This document shows positions 1 to 5,758 of a DNA stretch of 6,466 nt, piece by piece (position 1 is the first letter of the stretch; each line of letters begins with the position of its first letter). The notes beneath the pieces were generated by a model. It was given only the letters and a program-made list of their open reading frames with translations. It ran no database searches and was not told where the DNA came from. This DNA is from an uncultured Bacteroidales bacterium (GTDB lineage Bacteria; Bacteroidota; Bacteroidia; Bacteroidales; Paludibacteraceae): the NCBI GenBank assembly GCA_903912795.1, contig CAIWIS010000788.1, positions 1-6,466 on the forward strand. The letters are read 5' to 3'. Both the position numbers and the translations under genes were made by a program.

Positions 1-351
1 CACCAATGTAAGTTTCACTACCGAAACACCTATTGGCTGCGTTCCAAATAAACTATCTTTTTTAAATTCGCCACCGTAAACCAGCACTTCAACCATACGC
101 AAACCCTTCATTTTGAGAGAATCTACAATGGTATCATTAATAGGAAATCTAAATTCAGCTCCTGTTAAATTAACCCTCCGAAATCCCTGACGGGTAACCT
201 CTGCATTATTGACCATTATTTTGTAATCGTACTGATACTCTAAAAAACCAACATTTGCAGGCTCGTCAACCTCATTTGTATTGTCGCAAGCAAAACTAAG
301 AAAACCTACCACAAACAAAATGACTACTTTAAATATATTTTTTCTATTCAT
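1..351 (-). CDS. Unrecognised surface lipoprotein downstream of susD (5' part only; 3' end outside window)
   Basis: The ATG is at 351-349 and the frame stays open for 117 codons to the window edge, so only the N-terminal part is visible. Residues 1-21 form a lipoprotein signal peptide: Asn-Arg-Lys, then a hydrophobic core, then SFA-Cys22, a loose lipobox of the kind common in Bacteroidota. Cys22 is followed by the acidic stretch DNTNEVDEP, which resembles the signals that send lipoproteins to the cell surface in this phylum. The mature part has many hydrophobic/polar alternations, such as LRMVEVLVYGG, and is probably beta-rich. I do not recognise a domain family. It begins 40 bp after the susD stop on the same strand, so it is probably in the same operon. 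That is the SusE/SusF-like slot, where PULs often encode an auxiliary surface glycan-binding protein. This role is inferred from position only. No Shine-Dalgarno is visible; the upstream sequence is A/T-rich. Confidence 0.8.
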   Translation of the reverse strand, partial: MNRKNIFKVVILFVVGFLSFACDNTNEVDEPANVGFLEYQYDYKIMVNNAEVTRQGFRRVNLTGAEFRFPINDTIVDSLKMKGLRMVEVLVYGGEFKKDSLFGTQPIGVSVVKLTLV

Positions 352-391
352 TTTTAATCTAATCTAAATTGTTTAATTAAATTCAATCACA

Positions 392-2119
392 TTACCAACC
401 CGAGTTTTGATTCCCAAAATTCTTATTTGCATCCAGCTCAGTAGTAGGTATGGGATATAACAAGAATCGTTGATCCCAATTTACTACATTTGGCATATAA
501 ACGCGTCCACCTTTCCATGTTTTACTAACAGTATCCCATGTAGGAAGTGTTTTCATTGTTGCAGGCAGATTTGGATAATATGTTTCTAACCGCCACTGCA
601 TCATGGTAGTATTTGTATTGGGGTAGCGCATACGCACCATATCGAAAAAGCGTTGACCCTCCCCAACCAACTCCAATCCGCGTTCGTTAAACACAGCCAG
701 TCTGAAATTTTCCTTATCCAACCCTGATGACAAATCTACCGGTGTAGTTCTAACTGAACCATTTGCATTTCTTGCTCTTTTTCGTAATTCATTGAAGAAT
801 GGATATGCATCAGAAGTGCGTCCTAGTTCATTAAGAGCTTCTGCTTTTATAAGAAAAATTTCCGCGTATCGTATAATAAATAAATCATTTTCGTGATTTC
901 TTAAATCTAACCCTTTAGCATCAGTATACTTATTACAATAAGGCATACTCTGCCTAACAACATCAGTAGGAGTTAGAGCTATAGCGGGGAAGCAGTTGTA
1001 TGTTCTTGGTAAGGGATTAGTCGATGAATTTGTATATCCATTCCAAGCTGTCAATATTGTTGTTTCAGCTCGATAATCGCTGGTGTATTCTCCTGAAAAA
1101 TATTGTTCAGCAAACCATGGTTGTAATTTAGTTGTACCAGAACCATTTCCTCTTGGTAAATTAGCTCCTGAAACTGCCCAGCGTTCGGCTGGTTGTTGAT
1201 AATATGCCCATTCGGAACCCTTAGAACTTGCAGCGGAAGCTGTTGCATCTCTTGTAAATTGTATGCCATAGATCACTTCATTGTATGCTGCTTTCTCTTT
1301 GTTTACATCCCATAAATCGGCATAATTACTTGTCAAAGCATATTGATTAGAAGTCAGCACACTATCACACCAGTTTGATGCTAATTGATAATTAAATTGT
1401 GCTTCTGCAGATTTTCCATTCAAATCTAAATAATTAGCATAAGTTAAATAAGCTTGTGCCAACATGGCTTGTGCAGCTCCTTTGGTAGCCCTTCCAAACT
1501 CACTGGCTGGCTGTTGTTTGTATGACACACATTTATTATTGGCGTTTTTGAAATCTCTGAAGATCTGAGCATACACACTATCAACTGATGCACGTGGCAA
1601 TTTCAAGTTATCAGTTGGTTTTGTTTCTGATAACCGAATTGGAACACCACCAAATAAACGTACCAAATAAAAATAGCTAAAGCCTCGCAAAAATGTCATT
1701 TCACCATTAATTTTTGCTCTCACTTCAGGTTTAATGGTTTCTACCGAATCGATAGCTGAGATTGCAGAGTTAGCTCTGTTAATGCAACTATAAAACGAAG
1801 TCCATGCTCTGTTAACATAAGGGTCGCTTGAAGTAAATGCACGATTTATCCAAACTCCCGGCGAATTATTACTTATTGTGCTTGTATAGGCAAAATCATC
1901 TCCCGAATATAGAATCAGGCCAGCTGTTGAAGACTTAAATGAATCGAAAGATTGATTAGCTCCATATACACCGGCTACAACAAAGTTGGCATCAGCCTCT
2001 GTTTTTACAAATCCTTCAGTTGAAGCAACGCCATATAGATTTTCATCCAATGAACAAGAAACGGTTGAAATTCCTGCAATTAGCAATAATATCAATTGAT
2101 ATATAATTTTTTTTCTCAT
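392..2119 (-). CDS. susD: SusD/RagB-family outer-membrane glycan-binding lipoprotein
   Basis: This 575-residue lipoprotein is expected to sit on the cell surface as the lid of the SusC transporter, capturing glycan and delivering it to the channel. The signal peptide ends at a lipobox (STVS-Cys22), followed by SLDEN, an acidic surface-export-like stretch. The family landmarks are in order. The N-terminal SusD-like helix motif TFLRGFSYFYLVRLFGGVPI spans 142-161. The TPR-type helix RYAEIFLIKAEALNELGR spans 417-434. The NERGLELVGEGQRFFDMVR motif spans 478-496. The C-terminal YPIPTTELDAN spans 555-565, and the chain ends QNSGW where many members end NPGY or NPGW. It is full length and intact. It starts 20 bp after the susC stop with no visible Shine-Dalgarno, so the two genes are almost certainly co-transcribed. 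An A8 run overlaps codons 2-5. The glycan specificity cannot be inferred; the symbol denotes the family, not starch specificity. Confidence 0.96.
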   Translation of the reverse strand: MRKKIIYQLILLLIAGISTVSCSLDENLYGVASTEGFVKTEADANFVVAGVYGANQSFDSFKSSTAGLILYSGDDFAYTSTISNNSPGVWINRAFTSSDPYVNRAWTSFYSCINRANSAISAIDSVETIKPEVRAKINGEMTFLRGFSYFYLVRLFGGVPIRLSETKPTDNLKLPRASVDSVYAQIFRDFKNANNKCVSYKQQPASEFGRATKGAAQAMLAQAYLTYANYLDLNGKSAEAQFNYQLASNWCDSVLTSNQYALTSNYADLWDVNKEKAAYNEVIYGIQFTRDATASAASSKGSEWAYYQQPAERWAVSGANLPRGNGSGTTKLQPWFAEQYFSGEYTSDYRAETTILTAWNGYTNSSTNPLPRTYNCFPAIALTPTDVVRQSMPYCNKYTDAKGLDLRNHENDLFIIRYAEIFLIKAEALNELGRTSDAYPFFNELRKRARNANGSVRTTPVDLSSGLDKENFRLAVFNERGLELVGEGQRFFDMVRMRYPNTNTTMMQWRLETYYPNLPATMKTLPTWDTVSKTWKGGRVYMPNVVNWDQRFLLYPIPTTELDANKNFGNQNSGW

Positions 2120-2139
2120 ATTCTTAAAAATTATTTACT

Positions 2140-5100
2140 TTAAAATCCAACACTAAAACCACATGATAAAGTTCTGAATTGTGGGATACTACCCAAATCC
2201 AATCCTGGTGTCATAGAATTTGTACCCCGACTATTAATTTCAGGGTCATAACCTTTATAATTGGTTATTGTATACAAATTCCCCCCAGTAACAAATGCGC
2301 TTACACTCTGTAAGAATTTCAATTTTTTCACATCAAAATTATATGAAAGCGTTACATTTTTCAGGCGAATATATGACCCATCTTCTACAATAAAATCTGT
2401 AAATCTACCACCAAAAGCTAAATCCTTGGCTGTTGCGGCCGGATAAGTATTACTGGTTCCGGGACCAGTCCAACGATTATCCCAAGCCTCTTTGCGCATA
2501 TTCGAAGATCCGTTTCGGGTTAATGCATCTATGTTAAATCGGTTGGCATTAATTATATCCTGTCCTATACTTCCCTGAATAAATACATTAAGAGTGAAGT
2601 TTTTCCAACTGAAATCGTTGTTCCAGCCAAAAATGAAATCTGGATATGGATTCCCGATTATCTCTCTATCTGCATCTGTGATTTTTCCATCAGCAACACC
2701 ATCCGGACCACTTAAATCCACAAACTTAAAGCTTCCTGGTCTGGGATTCAATGGATCAATAGGACCTGCATTTATTTCTTCTTGAGTTTGATAGATTCCG
2801 TCAATTCTATATCCATAAAAAGACCCAATAGGATAGCCAACTTTGGCAATATGTAGAGGCTGAATATTGACAACGCCGATAGCTTCGCCCATAAAACTTT
2901 GCATTTCACCATCGAAATTCAATATTCTATTGCGGTTAAATGAAATATTACCACCGGTTTTCCATTTTAATTTGCCCGTAAGAACATGCAAACCTAAATC
3001 AATATCTAATCCCATATTTTCAACTTCACCTGAATTTGTACTGTAATTTGGATATCCTGTAGATGGTGCAAGTGGCAACCTAATCAATAAATCCGTTGTC
3101 AACTTATGGTAATAATCTATTCCTAAAGTAACTCTGCTATCAAAAAATGCAAAATCAACACCCGTGTTTATTTGCCTTGTATTTTCCCAGCCTAAGTTTT
3201 GATTAGACATATTCTCCGGATAATACATTGCACCAACTATATTATTTATAACTGCCGTACTATTAGCATATCTCGAAATTGTTGAACCTACACCTATTGA
3301 TTGATTCCCTGAAATACCCCAACTTGCTCTAATCTTCATTTCGTTTATTACCTGTTGGTTTTTCATAAACTGCTCGTTATGTACATTCCAACCCAATGCC
3401 ACAGAAGGGAAAATATCCCATTTACGCCCCGTTGCCAAACGAGTTGCTCCATCTGCACGAGCAGTCAAAGTAAATAAATAACGCTTATCGTAAGTATAAT
3501 TAATTCTACCTAAGAAAGATGCCAACCCCCATTCTGTAGTCAAATTTACTGGCGTAAGTGGTTTTGTGCCACTGCTTAGTCTATAATACGAAAAATTATC
3601 ATTTGGAAAATTGGTTACTATCATTCCATCCGAACGATTCAACCAGTTTTGATAAGTATAACCTCCTACTATTCCTAAGCTATGTTTTGTTTTAATAGTC
3701 TTATAATAATTGAGAGTGTACTCATTCAAATAATCTGTATTGCGGATATTTCCTTCATAAGCAAAACCACTATTGAGATCTCCTAAATAAGTTCCTCTTG
3801 GCATATAGTATTGACGCAAACCGGTTGTTTGATTTATTCCTAATTTTGCCCTAAAAAACAAATCTTTAGTTATTTTGTAATCAGCTGTTGCTGAAACTTT
3901 AATTTGCGAAAATCGCTGTCTGTCATCGGCATTTGTTATAAGTGTGAGAGGGTTCGTTACTCCGGTAGTTTGTGCTATATCATCATCCAAATCATTATAT
4001 GCTGCATATATCGGCGCAACCCTTAAAACTGCTGTTACTATCGAGGCTCCAACCTCTCCTGATTTTGCAGATTGATTAACAGCTTTATTCATACTTGTGC
4101 TGCCATCCACATTTACACTGAATTTCAATTTATTATTGATTTCCCTATCTAAATTTAATCGAAATGAGCCTCTGTCAAATGATGTGCTTTTAATTACACC
4201 ATTTTGTGATAAATACCCTAACATTAAAGCATATTTCAATTTCTTATCACCACCACTCAAATTTAGTTGATGATTTTGCGATAGACCTGTCTGAAAAATT
4301 AAATCTTGCCAATTACTGTTATACTTAATATATTCACCAATTTTATTATAATCGTAAGCAACAGAGCCATCATTGTTTGTTAAATTTGCTTCGTTTGAAA
4401 ATGCTATATACTCCTCCGAATTTAGCATTTCTATCTTTTTGGTTATACTACTAAAGTCTGTTCTAAATGAGTATTCTACTTTATCCCTTCCTTCTTTACC
4501 GCGTTTGGTTGTAATCATTACCACACCATTTGCTCCACGCGAGCCATAAATGGCGGTCGATGATGCATCCTTCAATATTTCTATAGAAGCTATATCATTG
4601 GGATTTAGAGATGAAAGTGCATTAATACCTGGCACATCTCCTGAATAAGTTGCATCGGCTCCGGTATTAATTGAAACAGTTCCAGACTCTACAGGATAAC
4701 CATCAATTACGACCAAAGGCTGGTTACTGCCAGTAATAGAGTTAGATCCACGAATATTAAAACTCATTCCTCCACCAAGTGCTCCAGAGTTTTGAGTTAT
4801 CTGAACACCCGAAGTTTTTCCTTGTAACATTTGTTCTACTGAACTATAAGCCTTTTGCTCAGAATTTTCGTTTGTCAACTTACTTACTGAGCCAGTTAAG
4901 TCGCTCTTTTTAATAACACCATAACCAACAACCACAATTTCATCAAGCAACTGAGTATCTTCTTTTAATTTAATATTTAGATTATTACTTGCAGTTAGTC
5001 TTACTTTTGACATATTGTAACCCACATACGACACTTGCAAAATGCCATCAACCGGAGCTTCCAATGTAAACTTGCCATTAATATCAGAAATAGTACCGTT

Positions 5101-5553
5101 ACTTGTTCCTTCAACCTTTATGGTAGCTCCAATAATCGGGGCTTCGTTTTGATCAGTTACAATTCCGGTATATTTTTTTTTTATTACCTTTACATCCTGT
5201 TGCCTTTTCTTCGCAACCACTGTAATACTTTTTCCGCTTACAGTATATGATATTTCTTTATCTTTAAATGCCAAATCGAGTATTTGAGTAACGGTTGCAT
5301 TTTTAATATCAACTGTAACTTTGGTTTTTCCTACTAATTCATCAACAATAAAAAATGAATATTTAAAATCAGTACCCAACTTATCCACTAAGTCTTGAAC
5401 TGTTACGTTGTTCATTTTAATATTCTTTTTCAATTCGGTTGTCTGGGCATTTACCGATAGTTGTGTAACTATAAGGGTACATACCAGAAAAGCCAACCTC
5501 AAAATTCCGTAAAATCTGAATTTTCTTACTTGTATTAGAAATTTGTTTTCCAT
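2140..5553 (-). CDS. susC: SusC/RagA-family TonB-dependent transporter with N-terminal STN signalling domain
   Basis: This 1137-residue outer-membrane transporter should import glycan fragments bound by the SusD partner, powered by TonB/ExbBD. Order of parts: signal peptide about 1-36 (cleavage probably after SVNA); STN domain about 41-113; lysine-rich linker 115-127; carboxypeptidase-regulatory-like beta domain about 127-200 (GIVTDQNEAPIIGATIKVEGT); TonB-box-like DEIVVVGYG 204-212; plug about 215-350 with the SusC signature IASIEILKDASSTAIYGSRG at 321-340; then a long beta-barrel. The conserved C-terminal block starts GGNLYTITNYKGYDPEIN (from 1090), and the last residue is Phe, as expected for barrel insertion by BAM. 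The STN domain is absent from many SusC proteins. Its presence marks a transducer that signals to a FecR-type anti-sigma factor, which is the gene immediately upstream. The ATG has no Shine-Dalgarno, only A/T-rich sequence. An A10 run in codons 124-127 is a possible slippage site. No frame disruption is seen. Confidence 0.97.
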   Translation of the reverse strand: MENKFLIQVRKFRFYGILRLAFLVCTLIVTQLSVNAQTTELKKNIKMNNVTVQDLVDKLGTDFKYSFFIVDELVGKTKVTVDIKNATVTQILDLAFKDKEISYTVSGKSITVVAKKRQQDVKVIKKKYTGIVTDQNEAPIIGATIKVEGTSNGTISDINGKFTLEAPVDGILQVSYVGYNMSKVRLTASNNLNIKLKEDTQLLDEIVVVGYGVIKKSDLTGSVSKLTNENSEQKAYSSVEQMLQGKTSGVQITQNSGALGGGMSFNIRGSNSITGSNQPLVVIDGYPVESGTVSINTGADATYSGDVPGINALSSLNPNDIASIEILKDASSTAIYGSRGANGVVMITTKRGKEGRDKVEYSFRTDFSSITKKIEMLNSEEYIAFSNEANLTNNDGSVAYDYNKIGEYIKYNSNWQDLIFQTGLSQNHQLNLSGGDKKLKYALMLGYLSQNGVIKSTSFDRGSFRLNLDREINNKLKFSVNVDGSTSMNKAVNQSAKSGEVGASIVTAVLRVAPIYAAYNDLDDDIAQTTGVTNPLTLITNADDRQRFSQIKVSATADYKITKDLFFRAKLGINQTTGLRQYYMPRGTYLGDLNSGFAYEGNIRNTDYLNEYTLNYYKTIKTKHSLGIVGGYTYQNWLNRSDGMIVTNFPNDNFSYYRLSSGTKPLTPVNLTTEWGLASFLGRINYTYDKRYLFTLTARADGATRLATGRKWDIFPSVALGWNVHNEQFMKNQQVINEMKIRASWGISGNQSIGVGSTISRYANSTAVINNIVGAMYYPENMSNQNLGWENTRQINTGVDFAFFDSRVTLGIDYYHKLTTDLLIRLPLAPSTGYPNYSTNSGEVENMGLDIDLGLHVLTGKLKWKTGGNISFNRNRILNFDGEMQSFMGEAIGVVNIQPLHIAKVGYPIGSFYGYRIDGIYQTQEEINAGPIDPLNPRPGSFKFVDLSGPDGVADGKITDADREIIGNPYPDFIFGWNNDFSWKNFTLNVFIQGSIGQDIINANRFNIDALTRNGSSNMRKEAWDNRWTGPGTSNTYPAATAKDLAFGGRFTDFIVEDGSYIRLKNVTLSYNFDVKKLKFLQSVSAFVTGGNLYTITNYKGYDPEINSRGTNSMTPGLDLGSIPQFRTLSCGFSVGF
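5173..5182 (-). repeat. A10 homopolymer inside susC coding sequence
   Basis: Ten consecutive T on the plus strand (A10 in the coding strand) span the last base of codon 124 and the lysine codons 125-127, in the linker between the STN and carboxypeptidase-regulatory-like domains. Gain or loss of one A would bring a stop codon within about eight codons, before the plug and barrel. The run itself is seen directly; any slippage is inference. Confidence 0.9.
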
Positions 5554-5583
5554 GCGTTTATATTTATTTTAAAAAAATAGCTG

Positions 5584-5591
5584 TATCTTTG
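5584..5591 (+). promoter_or_regulatory. Bacteroidota -7 promoter element TATCTTTG, pointing away from susC
   Basis: TATCTTTG followed by CA matches the TAnnTTTG consensus of the primary sigma factor in Bacteroidota. It is preceded by an A7 run (5571-5577), and transcription would begin a few bases downstream, around 5596-5600. A -33 TTG at the usual spacing is not evident; only weak TTTA and TTTT stretches are present around 5563-5570. The nearest TTTG (5542-5545) is too far upstream. The box lies 31 bp upstream of the susC start codon and faces the other way. Confidence 0.65.
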
Positions 5592-5609
5592 CACTTTAAT
5601 TTTATATAA

Positions 5610-5640
5610 GAATGGCTGGCAATTCCATTCACGAAATTGC
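5610..5640 (+). repeat. Two interlocking inverted repeats, possible H-type pseudoknot in the small RNA
   Basis: GAATGG (5610-5615) pairs with CCATTC (5625-5630), and GCAATT (5619-5624) pairs with AATTGC (5635-5640). The second can extend by G5618-U5641 and U5617-A5642. The arms interleave, so the helices either compete or stack as a pseudoknot with connecting loops of 3, 0 and 4 nt. The complementarity is seen directly; the fold is inferred. The same pairings exist in the susC leader on the minus strand, where this could equally be a DNA operator or an mRNA structure. Confidence 0.5.
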
Positions 5641-5669
5641 TAATTTACTCTATATAAATTAATTAACTT

Positions 5670-5714
5670 AGAAGGACTCCATGTTTATTCCCCAATAGAC
5701 GAGTCCTTTTTTTT
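5670..5714 (+). terminator. Rho-independent terminator with CCCC apical loop, plus strand
   Basis: The lower stem AAGGACTC (5672-5679) pairs with GAGTCCTT (5701-5708), and A5670/G5671 can add A-U and G-U pairs. After a 3-nt bulge (5680-5682), a 7-pair upper stem (5683-5689 with 5694-5700, one G-U) closes a CCCC loop at 5690-5693. A run of eight T (5707-5714) follows immediately. Read on the minus strand, the hairpin is followed by CTAAGTTAATT, not a U-tract. It therefore terminates plus-strand transcription and is a poor terminator for fecR. Confidence 0.85.
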
Positions 5715-5758
5715 ATGGTAAGAGTGTGATTTTTGTTTAGTATTTACATAGGCACTTC

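Larger units (their letters stand above)
5598..5714 (+). ncRNA. Candidate cis-antisense small RNA opposite the susC leader (DonS-like)
   Basis: A complete small transcription unit is visible on the plus strand. It has a TAnnTTTG promoter box at 5584-5591, a roughly 115-nt transcribed region, and an intrinsic terminator ending in T8 at 5714. The 5' end is an estimate from promoter geometry. The next gene to the right is fecR, which is convergent, so this promoter serves no protein gene in the window. The RNA would contain paired segments GAATGG/CCATTC (5610-5615/5625-5630) and GCAATT/AATTGC (5619-5624/5635-5640), an A/U-rich single-stranded middle, then the terminator hairpin. It would be perfectly complementary to any susC leader crossing this interval. 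Known precedent: DonS of Bacteroides fragilis and related cis-encoded sRNAs, transcribed opposite the susC-homologue leader in ECF/anti-sigma-controlled PULs, repress those PULs. That this RNA represses susC is inference. A 16-codon ORF (5612-5662) lies within it but has no independent support. Confidence 0.65.
5554..5758 (-). promoter_or_regulatory. fecR-susC intergenic region: presumed susC promoter and untranslated leader
   Basis: This 205-bp A/T-rich gap must hold the promoter and leader of the susC operon unless it is read through from fecR. On the minus strand I find no TAnnTTTG element and no TTTG at all, so a housekeeping Bacteroidota promoter for susC is not apparent. That fits control by the alternative (ECF) sigma factor expected to partner FecR, but I cannot assign -35 and -10 boxes with confidence. 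The last 20 bases before the ATG are A/T-rich, with no ribosome-binding site. The region also carries the opposite-strand small RNA unit described separately, so any susC mRNA starting upstream of about 5700 would have a leader complementary to it. Confidence 0.6.

Noticed and set aside
352..372. Tandem AATCT repeat upstream of the lipoprotein gene (AATCTAATCT at about 356-365)
   Set aside because: Only two short units in A/T-rich sequence within a 40-bp intergenic spacer; too little to call a regulatory repeat.
1051..1269. 72-codon open frame on the minus strand inside susD
   Set aside because: It overlaps the strongly supported susD frame on the same strand, has low-complexity Gln/Asn/Leu-rich composition and no recognisable domain: a shadow frame.
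2261..2446. 61-codon plus-strand open frame inside susC
   Set aside because: Antisense to the conserved C-terminal region of SusC, with no start context or family features.
2594..2785. 63-codon plus-strand open frame inside susC
   Set aside because: Antisense shadow of the barrel-coding region; it has no independent coding signal.
5035..5250. 71-codon plus-strand open frame over the start of susC
   Set aside because: Its Phe/Tyr-rich stretch is the complement of the A-rich lysine linker of SusC, so it is a compositional by-product.
5670..5714. The hairpin as the terminator of fecR (minus strand)
   Set aside because: On the minus strand the U-tract would precede the hairpin as an A-run, and the 3' side reads CTAAGTTAATT. 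The T8 run follows the hairpin only on the plus strand.
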